A stretch of DNA of 64,000 nt from assembly GCF_019175385.1 (NCBI RefSeq), contig NC_083341.1, positions 64,203,800 to 64,267,799 on the forward strand. Reading direction: 5' to 3'. The DNA comes from Lycium barbarum. Taxonomy: Eukaryota; Streptophyta; Magnoliopsida; Solanales; Solanaceae. Positions 44,242-56,874 of this stretch are shown piece after piece. Position numbers and translations under genes: made by a program. The number at the start of each line of letters is the position of its first letter. The first letter of the stretch is position 1. The notes beneath the pieces were generated by a model. That model searched no databases. It was not told the origin of the DNA and was given only the letters and a program-made list of their open reading frames with translations.

Positions 44242-45594
44242 TGATGTGCCCGGAATTTTGGCACATCTAATGCTTTTTAACTCTAAGTTTTACTTGTTTT
44301 CGAGCAAGTTTGTGTTAGTTTGATGTGTTTTGTGTGATGTGCAGGTATTTTTAAATTAGAATAGTCGGAAAGTGAAAAAACGAGGAAAAGAAACAATCTG
44401 TTCTGATAAGCATAAGGACGAACCGTCAACATCCTCAACGGCCCATCGAGTTGCCTTATCGATATGTTCCTGCGAAGTAACAATTCATCATATCATCATC
44501 AGATCGTCGACTTGCACCATCGACATGATCGACGGTCCGTCGAAGTGCTTCAACGGTGGAGTTCCTGCAGAGTGATAAAAGTATACTCAGATTGTCGAGT
44601 TGGTCGTCGAGCATGTCGACGACCGTCGAAGTGCAAAGATGACCCGTCGAAGTGCAAGCCGAGATGGAACAGGACTAGGATTGATTATTCCGAGTTTTGA
44701 CTTGTATAAATACCTGTTTAGGTTTTATTTTTCAGACATCTGGAGTTTTAGACTAGGAGTAATTACTTTTGAGTTGTTATTGCTTTTGAAGATTTCTAGA
44801 CAATTACATTCATTACTTTCAAGTTTTATTCGTAAGCTCAATACAATAATTCAATTATGCAATCTTCAACCTTTTATTGTTTTCTTGTTGCCATGAGTAG
44901 CTAAACACCTTTACTAAGGTTGTGAACCGAAGGATGGGTGTTTTGTGATTGGGGATCGTGAAAGATATACGCATAATGGATTGTTAGGGTTTATTTGTTC
45001 TTCGTATTCATCATATAGTTAGTGGTTGCAAACATTAGCTCACGCCATAAAATTTAGTTTATTTGGGAAAATTGCTAGGGTTAGGTAAGAACAAAAAACA
45101 AGAACTCAGGGCTTTAAACCTTGTTTAATAAATTCACTTAGGAATAATAAGAGGAATTTACTTCGCATAATTAACCGTTCTTTATGCATACTTTCTTATC
45201 TTTGGAAAAAGTATAGAAAGAAATAATCTTTTCTTATTGAGAAAAATAGTTTAGATTCACATAGAGGTTAAGTGCATCCATACTAGCAGTCCATTAGAAG
45301 TATATCAAGATCGATACCCATGATCCTACACTTTATCTAACGGGGACACAACCTTGGTTCTTTTTACCCATATATTTACAACTTTAAATTTCCAGTCACT
45401 TTAAATTAGTCCACAAACCAAATCAACTATAAACCTTTTTTCTGAAATACACCAAGACCGCAAGATTAGTACAATACTCATTTAGTAAACTTTTCACACC
45501 ATATTCCCTGTGGGATTCGACCCCAACCTCGTTGGGTTACTATATTTGACAACGTCCGCGTTATACCATTAATAGGTGTAATTTGAGTGTATCA
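44242..45594 (+). repeat. Element F 3' LTR
   Basis: 1353 bp, starting TGATGTGCCCGG and ending GTGTATCA. It is highly similar to the 5' LTR with scattered substitutions and small indels. AATTC follows as the probable target duplication. Confidence 0.92.
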
Positions 45595-45599
45595 AATTC

Positions 45600-45746
45600 G
45601 CACGATAAGAATAAAATAATGGAAGTTTCCTAAATGCCCTATAGCCTCTCGAGGATGGGTATGGACGTCTACGCACCAATACACAAGACTGTACTAGATA
45701 TTTCTCTTGTACTTGTGAGGCAGGTGAACCTATAGCTCTTAAACCA
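45600..45746 (-). other. Element E leader and primer-binding site (minus strand)
   Basis: On the minus strand, TGGTTTAAGAGC (45735-45746) is a mutated tRNA-Met primer site. It is followed by GAGGCTATAGGGCATTTAGG, which resembles the leaders of A, B and I. This orients E. Confidence 0.75.
45647..45688 (-). promoter_or_regulatory. Leader kissing-loop-like hairpin, element E
   Basis: On the minus strand the outer arms are TCTTGTGTAT and ATCCTCGAGA (8 of 10 positions pair). The inner arms are GTGCG and CATAC (one mismatch, one wobble). The 8-nt loop TAGACGTC has the self-complementary GACGTC (45664-45669). It lies 47 nt past the primer site. It is partly decayed but has the same geometry as A, B and I. 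Confidence 0.55.
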
Positions 45747-45749
45747 ACT

Positions 45750-47061
45750 TAGCACAACCCGTTTCACGGGTCATGATGGCACCCACACTATACCTCCTGG
45801 TGGGTGAACTATCCTTTTCATCAAATACATTTATAAGAAAGACATGCAGAAATAAAAGATGAAATCATACTAAATGGTGTTGCATGACATATATATTATA
45901 TAGGTGCGAAAATATATAAACGATTACAAGCCCAAAACCTGGTCTGACTTATACAAGTGCTTCTAAAGTCGAAAAATACATAGTCTGAATAATGAAATAA
46001 AAGTCTCAAATACTAGAATCAAATAATATCTGTGGAATAAGAAGAAGACAAAATAATCATAAGAAGAGATCCAAGGCTGCAGATCCGACTAGTAGCTCGC
46101 TCTAAAGTCTCTGATGAAAAGCCTCGGGATCAGTCATGAGGTCGCAAACTGGAACCTGGATTAACTCTGCACTCCACAAAAAGTGCAGCAAGAGTAGTAT
46201 GAGTACAACACTAGTACTCATAGGCATCATAGGCCGGAAACAATTAGATAACATATATAAGATGAAGAAATCAACAAGTAAGAAGACAAGACAATCAAGT
46301 ACAATAACGAATCATATTTCAAGTAAACGTTCACAGTCTTTTTGTCATTTAGAACAAGTATCATAATAAAAGTTCAATTCTTCCATCCTTTAAGTTAAGG
46401 AAACCCATAAGGTTCAATCTTTGTATCACCTAAAGCACGTGTAGGATGAATCACATCAATATGTATAAATGTTATGCAATGCTATGCAATGCAGTCCACA
46501 CAGGACAACTCTCCCGTATAAAGATTGATGTGATTCAATCCCGTACTTGCGAAGTCCGTGTACCAAATGCCACACAGGCTACCATACAGGCTAAGTCATC
46601 AATAGTGCCACACAGGTTGCCACATAAGCTAAGTCATCAATAATGATACGCAGGCTGCCGCACAGGCTAAGTCATTAATAGTGCCACACAAGCCAACTAT
46701 CGCTCTCCGGCAAAGACCTTGGTGCCTCTTCATTACTTTCTCATCATCATGTCAATCATGAATATAAATGGAATGTGTGTCAATGCATGAAAACAAATTC
46801 AACAGCTTCGCAAATCATAGAATCTATGAATGCATGTCAAGAATGCTGAACACAATTCAAGTCGTTCGTATTATCCTTCCCTTTTTTATGAGATAAGTGG
46901 GATGTAAAGTGACATGGCAGATCAACCAATAATCACAATATATTAGCAAACATGGAGACAAGCCCACATAACAACATCCATACCAAGCCGGTGGATTTAT
47001 TACCACAACCATGTCCGAAGTCCTATCATGCTTTCCCCGTCAATATGTACAAACTACATAC
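45750..47061 (-). repeat. Element E 5' LTR, part (minus strand)
   Basis: It matches 25432-26750 of E's other LTR, then stops at 47061 where element G begins. It contains the stem-loop block (46131-46221) and a short minisatellite (46568-46690). The frame at 46136-46366 is LTR. Confidence 0.8.
46131..46221 (-). promoter_or_regulatory. LTR stem-loop block, element E 5' LTR
   Basis: Stem 1 is ATGAGTAC/GTACTCAT (46199-46221). Stem 2 is CTGCACT/AGTGCAG (46167-46188). A weak CAGT/ACTG lies at 46131-46151. The stems are kept although the loops differ from the other E copy. Confidence 0.6.
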
Positions 47062-47339
47062 TGTTGATGCCTAATTTTTAACCTCCTATAATTTATTTTA
47101 ATCACTCAAAGTCCTTGGATGACAAACAAAATGAATCATGCATTTTTAGAGGTCAAAATGATTTGTATAAAATTGTTTAGGTCAATATTTTTACTCCTTT
47201 AAATTGATAAAATAATTTCTATGATATTATAAATCATTTAGGAATTAATTGGTACATTTTATGACATTTATGATTTTTTTTATTTAATCAAAGTAAAAAA
47301 AAATTGAAATTATTTATTTAATTATTTAAATTGTCAAAA

Positions 47340-49577
47340 TGTCACACCCCGAAACCCACCATAGACGTGACCGTCATCTGATGTCATGAATAACTTCAGA
47401 AGAACTTAAAAGATGCATAATGACACTTGAACCCGCCAGGCTCAATAATAACCTCCAACAGTTTATAATATAAATTTAAACAAGTCATGATGTAAGAATA
47501 AAATTAGCGGAAGTATTTATAATTTAAATAATTCAACCCCAAACATGATAGTGTGCATGGCAGAGTTAAGCAACAACTCTTCTTCTTCCCACATTCGAAT
47601 GTATACTAAAGAGCTTCTAAGAATAAGGAATAAACGTCTTACTCATCAGGACGCAGCCCGAAAACTAATATAAATAAATGGAATCAATAAATGGGGTGTC
47701 CCACGAACAAGCATGTGGGCTCACCAAATCAGCAGGTTCAGCAAGTTCTCTTAAACGTTCTGAATGTCACGAACCTGCACTTCTTCGTTACCTAACATAC
47801 CATAAAAAACAATAATGGTATGCCTGAGTACTTCGTACTCAGTGAATGCCTCGGGGACAACAAGTGATGAAAATAAAGTGTAATAACATATAAAGAAATC
47901 AGTTCTGTGGATAGTGTGACACAACATGGAAACAATTATTCAACTTTTTTATCTCAATGAAAGATAATTATCAAAACAGGTTATAAAGTCCTTGTCAAGT
48001 TCCAACTCCAAATATGCCATTTAAGTTGATCATGATTATTAACAATAGTTCCATTAAAAGATAGGAATATCACACTTGCCAATACAGGCCCAAAATCAAT
48101 CATAACGAAGGGATGACCTTTGAGGTTCCCTAATCATAGCAGTGCATCACACCGGAATATGAAATTCAACTGTGGCTATCCTCCCTCCCGAATAGATAGG
48201 CATAATCAGAGCCCAGGTAGCGAACCCGAAAGTGACCATTCTTCCTCCTGAATGGCTAGGCATTATCACACTAGGATCCATAGTGGCTACCCTTTCTCCT
48301 GAGTAGCTAGGCAAAACACAACAACCAGTTTTCATAGCATAGAAGCCAATGCATAATTCATTTGTAATTTAGTCACATCATCAATTGCCATTAAGGTTCA
48401 TTATGCCATATTGAAAGAAAAAGTCATTCCAATCAATGCTTTGAAAACGTTTAACTTCTTTACGAAAGATTTCCATGTCCTAATTCATTAATGAGAATAT
48501 CATTACCAACCCTTAACCATCGTTATTAAGCATCTCTTATAGAGGAAAACGTTTATAATATCATATACATATATAGGGTTTGTTACAACCTAGGTTTAAT
48601 GTGGGTTTGTCCCCTCACACACATTAACCACCATTTAGACATGAATTAGAGTTCAAGAAACATGAAAAGATTACTTTTCTTTTCATTCATTAATGAACCT
48701 TGAATGAAATTTATACTTCCAACAATAGTTTCAAAAAGTAATTTTCATTCAAAATAAGTTTTCAAAAGAGAAACATACCCTAATTATGCTTTACGTATCT
48801 TAACAATTCACCATCTTAACGAAGAACACCCAAAACCCTAGCTTGAGTCACTTTGAGAAGGATTACTTTGCAAACCCTAGGTTTTTGTTACAAGAATTAT
48901 ATTAAGAATCATGGGTTTGATGCTAGGATGGATTAATAACGATAAAGATGTTCTCACCTTTGAGTTCAAGACTTGGAGGAATGGTTTTCGTTCTTAAGGT
49001 TTTTCAGAAAGTGGAGGAGTAAATAAAATAACTGAACGATTTATAATTTTTGGGTGAAAAATTTACGTTACGGTAGCGTGTTACTGTCCCGTAATGCGTG
49101 TTACGGACTGTAAAACCTCACCGTAACGTGAACAAAATTTCCAGAATGTTTGGTGAAAAAAATTGACATTATAGTATGGTGTTACGGTCCGTCACACGTG
49201 TTACGGTCCGTAACGCCTCACCGTAACGTGGACCAAAATTCCAGCAAAAATAGGATATAGTAAAACGGGCATAACCTTTTGTACATAGTTTTGCTTGAGC
49301 TTGGAAACCTACCATTGGAAAGCTATTTCAAAGATCTAAAATTTCATAAGGATGTGTTTCCAAATTCTCAACAAATGTTTACAAAAATCACCCAGAAGAC
49401 AGACCTACTTAAACTTATACGAGATTAGGAGCCCTTAAGAACTTCACTAGTTGGTTTGAGTTCAAAACAACTACCTTCCACCCGAATTCATCCCGAATGG
49501 ATTCATATAGATAAAATATCATCTTAATACTAGATTTTTACACATTCACGCCTACTTCAAGTTTACGGGGTATTACA
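47340..49577 (-). mobile_element. Solo LTR H (Ty3/gypsy, minus strand)
   Basis: On the minus strand it begins TGTAATACCCCGTAAAC at 49577 and ends GGTTTCGGGGTGTGACA at 47340. CAAAA flanks both sides (47335-47339, 49578-49582). No internal region is present. It carries TTACGGTCCGTAA at 49201-49213 with related half-sites, a repeat at about 48165-48325 (units around CCTCCTGAATGGCTAGGCA), and a stem-loop block. Confidence 0.9.
47769..47842 (-). promoter_or_regulatory. LTR triple stem-loop block, solo LTR H
   Basis: On the minus strand stem 1 is CTGAGTAC/GTACTCAG (loop GAA), stem 2 is CATACCAT/ATGGTATG (8 bp), and stem 3 is ACGAA/TTCGT. The sequences differ from other LTRs, yet order, spacing and distance to the LTR end (about 430 bp) are kept. 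Confidence 0.7.
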
Positions 49578-50277
49578 CAAAAAGTCAAATTGGCAAATGT
49601 TTCATTCCCTTTAATCCAAGGAATTTGAGTAATTAAAAGAATTGACCATTTTACCCCTCAATCATTAATTTTGTGTATTTGCATTATTTGTTCAAATTAA
49701 TAATTGTTTCTAGTATTTAATTAGAATAATTAGTCAATTAGAGAGGCATTATTGCAAATGGATTTATAATTATTTAGTTGTTTATATTATGGCGACAATT
49801 GAATTAGCCAATTCATGGTGTAAAGCACTTGGGGTCATTTTTAAATAATTATCCTCCTAGTGGATTTAATTGAAAAGACCAAATCTATTGAAAAATTAAT
49901 TAAGGTCATATTTTCAAAATGAGCTTATTTACGCCATTATCCTTTTTAAAATTAACTAATGGATGAATTATGTCCTAATTTGATACTACGGTCAATAATT
50001 GGTTGTTTTAAATGTTTGTCTATTTTGTTAAATTACCCGTCCTGCCCCTATACACGTATATACACCGAGTATACATAAGTATACATATACATAGGGGAAA
50101 AGGGCGGCCATGTCCATCCTTTTAAAATTGGACTGAGTCCCGTCCAAAACTGACCAGACCCGGCTCACAAGAGCATCAGCATAAGGGAGGGGTAAATAAT
50201 AAAATACTCCCTCATTTCCATTTCCTCACACCAAACGATCCCTACGCTCTCCCCTTTCTCCTCTCTTTCCTCTTCTG

Positions 50278-50284
50278 TATAAAA
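50278..50284 (+). promoter_or_regulatory. TATA-like box in G
   Basis: TATAAAA lies in CTTCTGTATAAAACCCTAAT after a CT-rich stretch, plausible as the LTR promoter. Confidence 0.5.
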
Positions 50285-50913
50285 CCCTAATAGCCGCCTC
50301 AAGATTCCTTTCTCTCTCCATGCCAAAAATGGCAAACATTCAGTATTCGCAGGCTTTTTGCAGTCTTTGTATGTCTTTTAGCATGCAAAAATTAATTCCA
50401 ACTGTGTTCTCGTTCAATCTCGCCCCAAACACGGTACTAATCTTTGTTACTTTCATTTTTCCTTTTAGTTTTTGAGTCAAGCATGCAATTTTCTGGTTTT
50501 TTTGGTATTTGTACGAACAACATCTTTATTGGTTAGTAAGGAAATGACTCGGATCGACCTAGATATATATGTCAGATCTGCCCGTGTATGTGTATCGCCT
50601 CATAGATCTCAGCCGTTAATTCTGTGCATTGAGTGTTTGCATCTGAAAAATTAGTTTGTACGACATCAAAATTTTAAGCCTTTGCAAGAATTTAACCTTC
50701 ACCAAAAAAAGGAAGTTTTGACAATCCCAAAAGCTAGAATTTGAAGTTCAACTTGAAATTTAAGCTTCATAGTATAATTTTAGACATAAGCTCTCCCTTA
50801 GGGTTTGAGTCTATCAGTTAGAAATTTTTATTTACTTAGTTCTTTTCTTGTGTGGTTGAGTTCGAGAATTGGAAGCACAAAGGCTCCAAATCCATTCTTG
50901 TTCACAACTGCGC

Positions 50914-50932
50914 AAAAAAAAAAAAAAAAAAA
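50914..50932 (+). repeat. Poly(A) run, about 19 bases
   Basis: An uninterrupted A run within G, followed by GGTAAG. It could be a slipped microsatellite. There is no sign that it is a retroposed tail. Confidence 0.8.
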
Positions 50933-53543
50933 GGTAAGCTTTTATCATTTTCTTGCTTTAATTCAGTTTTTGGTCAGTTTATGCCTAGTGTAGTGTTCAT
51001 CTAGCTATTAATATGGTGTTTGTTAGAATAATTGTATGAAGATGCTTATAGTAATTGAATAGGTGGTTCAACTTAATAGTGTGCTTGGTACTGAGGTGTA
51101 TCTGAATTCTCAACTAAGCCTTGAATGCTTCATAGTCTCCTAGACACTTAGAATATTGGCATATAGTCTTGAATTTGACAAGTTAAGTCTGAATTGATGG
51201 GTACCGAATAAACTTAGTCCTATTTTAATAAACTAGCTACTATTAAGTTAGTATTAGACATTAATCAAGGACATAACCATAATACAAATGAGTTTAAAAG
51301 GGGTCTGAGTTAATTGGAAGGCTATTAGAGTGAAGAGTGTGGACTAACAAATAGATCATTAGATGTTAATAATGGATTAGGTGGATACACTGCTTTATAG
51401 GACTTATCTTCTTCAATATTAAAGTGGGACTACATAAAGGGAAGGGAAGATGGAATCACCTAGGTCAGTTCGAACCTTGTGTGCACATTATGTGTTAGTA
51501 CGAAGAATCTTGTCTAAGAATTAAGCTGCTAAGTGATCTAAATCAATCTATTAAAAAGGGCTAGGTCATTGGAACTTGAGTAGAAATCTAAACTCTGACC
51601 ATATAGCCTATTTGTGAACATGAGTATCCTCTTTCCCTTGCACCTGCGTATTGCAATTTGGGACCTGTTTTATTACTGATTGAGTCTTTGTCTTTTTCTG
51701 AGAATCTAGTTATCCCAAAAGTCTTAAAGGTTTGATTATATTAAGTGTTTAAAAGATCACTATTAAGAATCAGGATTAATCTAAGTCTATTTGATTACTT
51801 GTTTACATGAAATGTCTCTGAATCTTGTTTGAATATCTTAAGTGCATTAAAATGAGAGTTGACACTGGTCCTAGTCAATATGTGAGATTGTCCCATGCCT
51901 GAGATCTGTAAAAGAGTGTGAGTCAAGCTGCTAACCTGAATTTATGCTTTAATCACAAAATCTGCATAGTTTTATTTGGAGTGAACTGGTTCAAGGTTCG
52001 AAGTGAAAGTCTGCCTATTATGTTCCCTCTTGAACTATTTGAGTTTTGGTCTGAGCTTTAATACTTTGTCCATGTGTTTAGTTGCCATTACTTGACTGAA
52101 TATTTTATATGAACCTCTGTGACTTGGTTAGATAGAGTTTATAATATGACATGACCTGCTGAATGTTCAAGCTAGCTTGTGATGATTCTGTGAAGTTAAA
52201 ATGACTAAAGGAACCTGCTAATGACAAATTAACCCATGCTATGACTCTGTATGAATTTGATTAGTCCTTAGTGGTGAGAAATAGTTCTAGTCCTAGCCTA
52301 AATGATCCTGGTTACTTATGTGTACATGTATTTGAACTTGTGAAGATACTTGGCTATGAATAGTTAAGTGACAGGGTTCCTTATGATTAGAAGGGATTAA
52401 GAGTAAGTTGAAAATCACATGGCCTAGAAAAGCCTTTTTTAAAAAGTGCCTTGAGAGAGGATTAAGGGAGAACCAAGCATTGCTCGGTTCATAATACCCT
52501 TCCTCCACATAAAAGGCACCATGGCACTTCTATAAGCCTATGGGGTGCATGCTTACTGTATAAATACCTTAGAATCATATGGACTCTGTTGTCAAACCAA
52601 GGAACCTAGATTAGAATCAGACACACACTAATGAATAACTTATTGAAACTAAGTGATGAATCTAGGTGCATATAGGTGATTAAGCTAGACATAAAACGAA
52701 GAATTTAAAGGAAGCATGCAATCTGAATATTGAGTACATTGAAATTGAATCATTAGAGACCATTAGGGTTATGTGGATCCCTCTTCCAAATATTTTACCA
52801 AAGAGATATAGTTGATTTCGTTATTCTTTCTACCTTCTCTGAGTTATATCATGCATAAGGCCTGCATATCTCTCCACATGGTACTTTCACCTTATTAAAT
52901 CTTAACTAGAGTATGAAGATCCATTTCTATACCATCTTTATGTATCTAGAACTGCTTGAAACTTGTTTTCTTGTGCTGCACCTGTTTCCTCAACTTGCAT
53001 TGCTTTCTCTGTATGCCATAGTGTCTTGCGTATAAGCATCCAAGCTGAGATAGGTCTTGTTCTACCTATGTAGTGTTTGCTTGCTTATGCCATGAGTCCT
53101 GTGTCTTGTGTGTTTCACTTCTGATCAGCATGATAACTGTTTCCTGTGGCTTCCCCATTCTGTGTTTGGCATATTGTGTGAAATACATATTCTTTCCATT
53201 CTTGCATAATTTAGAACTATGATGCAGTCCCTGTGTCTAAATTGAATCTACCTTCCCTCCTATTATGTAAACATGCTAGAATCTAAATATTGATGCCAAT
53301 GTCTAACTGTATAACTTATATGGTTTTAGGTGTTTGTTTAACTAGTCTATATCTGAGTGTAGTCTTTATACAAGGTAGGAATCATTTTGATATAAGTAAA
53401 GGGGGTAAAGACCTGTTCAATTAGTTAAAATGTGAACTCTAGAACATGTGTTAAGGCTGGATATATAGAAAATATACATTAGGTCCTCAAAAGCTAAAGG
53501 TATACACTTGATACATATTTGATATACAAACCATAATTATATG

Positions 53544-56500
53544 TGTTATATCCCGTATTTTCGTGTATTCGGGAAAACTCGAAATAATGTTGATTTGAAT
53601 TAATATATGTGTGTGTTGTTCATGAAAAGAATATGAATGTGGAAGTGTCGAGGAAGGCTAAGGGCGAAAATTGGAACTTCGGAAATTAGTTTCGGGAATT
53701 TCAAAACAAGAATTATTATCAATTGGGCTCAAAAAATAAAAGTTGAAAATGAGGCCCAAAAAGGAGGAGGGTGGCCGGCCATCACTTGGCCCAAACCCCT
53801 CTAAGTTAATGAATATTTGACATGTGCAAATTAATATAAGTAAGCACTTATCCATTGGAATATTCAAGAAAGAAGTCAAGGAGAAAAACAAGCACAACAA
53901 GAACAAGAGGAGCAAGGCATTCGGCCATGCCCTCAATTTTTGCCTCCTTGAAATCTTGATTTAAAAATATTTTTCTTGTGGTATTCCTACCATATTAAGG
54001 GCCCTCTACAACATGGTGCAATTGTTTGGAAAGGAAGAGCCCTTGTTTCCTCAATATGACCACATGTTTGAGTGAAGAAGATTGGAGAAAAAGGTAAGAA
54101 TTCATTCCATATTATTACGTTATGAAGGTTTGTTTATGTTGTAATACATGGAAATGAGTAGAATTCATGAAAATATGGAAGTTTGCAAAGTGGGTGTGCA
54201 TAGCTATGTGTGGCCGTGTGTATGTATTAATGTATACATGTGATAAGTTGAAATTTATGTTGTATTCTAGTTATGTGTAGGATGGAATTCATATTGAGAA
54301 TGAAAGTTGAATGGATTTGATGGAAGTTGGAAGAATGGAATGTTGGCCGTGTGGTATTAAAATTGGAATGGGAACAAATCACTTTTGCTTACCATGTTAG
54401 TTGTGTTGTTGTGATTCTTACAATATAAGTAAAGATGAAATGATGTAAGTTTGCATTGAAATGGAATGTAGAAGTTTATGTCGTTTTAGTATGATTTTAT
54501 GACATTATGGAAATGGGGTTGTTAAGGTGCAAACTATGATGATTGTTGATGAACTTGAAATATGGAAACATGTCATGAATATGTATGCCAAAGATTAGAA
54601 GCTTTGGATGAATTATGACTTTGGCGGGAAGTTTGTATATTATGTATATCTCATGAATATTTTGTAGAAGTGATATGAAATGCTTCTAAATTGTGTTGTA
54701 ATGATCTTAATTAGTAATGAATACGAGAATGTTGATATTGATTTGAAAATATGAAGTTTGAATGAAGGGTATGACACTATGTCGGAAAGAAGGTTAGTTG
54801 TGCCATATTGTATGTTTTGTTGTAGTTGTTGTTATGGTTGGTGTTGTTGTTGGGTTGTTGTTGACTATTTTGGCCGAGTTGAATTCTCGGGGATGCTATA
54901 TGTATAGGGGAAATGCTGCCCTAATTTCTGTAGAAAAGTGTTGACTTGAGATTTAAGCCTAAAGCCTTATGGTTAACCTTTGGTAAATGTGACCATTTGC
55001 AGATTTTGGACGAAACGGGAAGTGAACTTGGAAAGGCGTAAAGTGCGTAAAAGGTATGTAAAGCTACCCGATTCTTCTTTTGGCATGTCCTAGATGTACT
55101 AGGATCGGATTCGAGCCTCGGAGAATATTCTGCTCATCGGAATCCGCGTCTGAAATTGTCACCTTTTCGTTCAATAGAATTGAACCCTTTTAGTATGCTT
55201 TATTGAAAAATTATGCAAAATTTCTCCAAATCACTTAGGAAGTTATGGAATGCCCTAGGACCTCTGTAGGTGACCCCATAAGCTTAATACGCGTAATTTG
55301 AGCCCGCCGCTTTGGTTGTCCCGAGGTGGGCCCACTATTTCCGATTTTACCCTTATGGTCCTTTGCAACTTGATTTCAAGTAATTTTTAAGGAAATGTCT
55401 TAACTACTTTTCCAACTACTAATGATACTTATTCTGGATACTATATTGAGTCCCTGGAAAGGTACGATATTTTGGTATTACGTTTAGCTCCACTATTCCC
55501 GCTTTGCTCTCTTATTGTACTATTGCCTTATCTTCGAACAATATAAAAAAAATGAAACGTTTTAACTACCCTTTTAACGACTAAGGAAAATTGTTTTAAT
55601 GATTCCCTCGAGTCTGGTAAACTATTTTGGAATATGAAAATGATCCCAGAAGGATGATTCTTCCGTAACTCATTATGACATACGACATACACCTACTATG
55701 ATTCTGTCCGACTTCATTGATTTGATTTGTCATTCGATATGCCTCATTGAGTCTCTGGAAATCTGTGATATTTTTGTTGCATTTAGTCTCTCACTACTCC
55801 ATTCGTGGATGCCCCAATGTTTCCCACACTGAACCCGGCCCAAGATATGTTGTCAAGCGTATTCCATTGCATTGTTCGCCGTGCCTCGATGTGAGGGGGC
55901 AGGTATATATATACATGGGTTTTGGAGTATGTTGTGCCATGTACACACATTCTGATATGATATGATCTGATATGGCCATTTGATACGATATGATATGTTA
56001 TGTTACGGGGTTATCCCCTACTCTGTTTCTTATAAGTGGTGGCACCAGCGTCGGGGGTGGCCACGTTCTGTTCCGCCGAGCCCTTGGCAGGGGCCGGATA
56101 TGATATGGTATATGTTTCTGAACACACTCCTCATGTTTTGAAAATATGCATTTGATACGTCGGATGTCACACTTACTTCTCTGTAAGTCCTGTTTCGGTT
56201 ATGATCTTGTTCCGTATTGGGACCAGGTACGACATATGTTTTCAACAAATACTATTTATGCTTTATGATCAATATTTTGCTAATCTGGATATTCTGTCCA
56301 TTTTCTGTACCTTCTGCTTTGATTAAGACTTCGATTACTACGTTCTATGCTTTACATACTCAGTACATATTTCGTACTGACCCCCTTTCTTCGGGGGCTG
56401 CGTTTTCATGCCGCGCAGGTACACAAGACAGATTTGCTGACCGCCTGCCTAGGACATCTATTATGCTATATTGGGAGCGCTCTTTTGTCCAGAGCCTATA

Positions 56501-56818
56501 TGTTGGTATAGTCCGTCGCTATTATATATGTATGCTATTCAGGTGTATGACGGGGCCCTGTCCCGTCTTATGATTATGTTATGATCTGTAGAGGTCTGTA
56601 GATATACTTGTGCGGGTTCTGTATATGTTTGGGTATGATATGATCTGTGACAGCCTCATCGGCTTCCATGTACTGTGTCGGTTCTTTCATGCTAATTGCC
56701 AACGCCAAGTGACTTTTATGTTTAAAAATATTCTGTCCTTAAGGGAATTTGGGTTATTGGGTACGCTTGGGTGTCCTGCACGGACACTAGTCGCGGCCTA
56801 CGGAGTTGGGTCGTGACA
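53544..56818 (+). repeat. Element I 5' LTR
   Basis: 3275 bp, starting TGTTATATCCCGTATTTTCG and ending GGGTCGTGACA. It contains GATAT-rich repeats at about 55955-56005 and the triple stem-loop block. Frames on either strand here (53658-53936 minus, 55747-55965) recur in the 3' LTR and are not genes. Confidence 0.92.
56361..56418 (+). promoter_or_regulatory. LTR triple stem-loop block, element I 5' LTR
   Basis: Stem 1 is CAGTAC/GTACTG, stem 2 CCCCC/GGGGG, stem 3 CTGCG/CGCAG, and the fourth GACGGG/CCCGTC at 56549-56554 and 56562-56567. The block is about 400 bp before the LTR end. Confidence 0.7.
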
Positions 56819-56822
56819 GAAG

Positions 56823-56834
56823 TGGTATCAGAGC
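56823..56834 (+). other. Primer-binding site of element I
   Basis: TGGTATCAGAGC is the intact tRNA-Met type site, 4 nt after the LTR. Confidence 0.93.
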
Positions 56835-56874
56835 GGTTCATCCTCGGAGTGTCTACAGACCGTGTCTAGTAGAG

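Larger units (their letters stand above)
31729..45594 (+). mobile_element. Element F: Athila-like Ty3/gypsy retrotransposon
   Basis: LTRs of about 1.35 kb begin TGATGTGCC. Flanks are AACTC (31724-31728) and AATTC (45595-45599), a likely 5-bp duplication with one change. The primer site TGGCGTCGTTGCCGGGGA is the tRNA-Asp type known from Athila. The order is gag, protease, RT, RNase H, integrase, long spacer, extra downstream ORF, polypurine tract. The downstream ORF and the primer type both support Athila. It lies in element E in opposite orientation. Confidence 0.9.
25432..47061 (-). mobile_element. Element E: Ty3/gypsy element on the minus strand, split by F and G
   Basis: On the minus strand the 5' LTR is at the high-coordinate side (45750-47061, rest beyond G), then primer site, leader and interior. 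The 3' LTR is at 25432-28264, beginning TGTAACGACCCGT. The two LTR parts align clearly (for example CATAAGAAGAGRTCCARGGCTGCAG in plus orientation, split here only by two variable bases). Element F sits in the interior with a 5-bp duplication. E's true upstream end lies outside the window, so no target duplication can be checked. Confidence 0.8.
47062..53543 (+). mobile_element. Element G: long AT-rich LTR (family uncertain), split by H and I
   Basis: It starts TGTTGATGCCTAATTTTTAA exactly where E's LTR alignment stops. It is AT-rich, has TATAAAA at 50278-50284, and then runs to 53543 without a recognised internal gene. Removing solo LTR H rejoins the flanks. The length, over 4 kb without H, suits the long LTRs of Tat/Ogre-type elements, but that is a guess. 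The second end is outside the window or lost. 51000-53500 holds no gene I can support. Confidence 0.45.

Noticed and set aside
50300..50660. Possible host gene start after TATAAAA in G
   Set aside because: The frame at 50472-50654 is short, without a domain or splice pattern I could follow. It is better explained as LTR leader sequence.
53658..53936. 92-codon minus-strand frame with a hydrophobic start, repeated at 61181-61459
   Set aside because: It is antisense to an LTR and repeated only because the two LTRs are copies. No domain or codon evidence.
55747..55965. 72-codon plus-strand frame repeated at 63267-63485
   Set aside because: Lies wholly in LTR I. The repetition reflects the LTR pair, and there is no promoter or domain.
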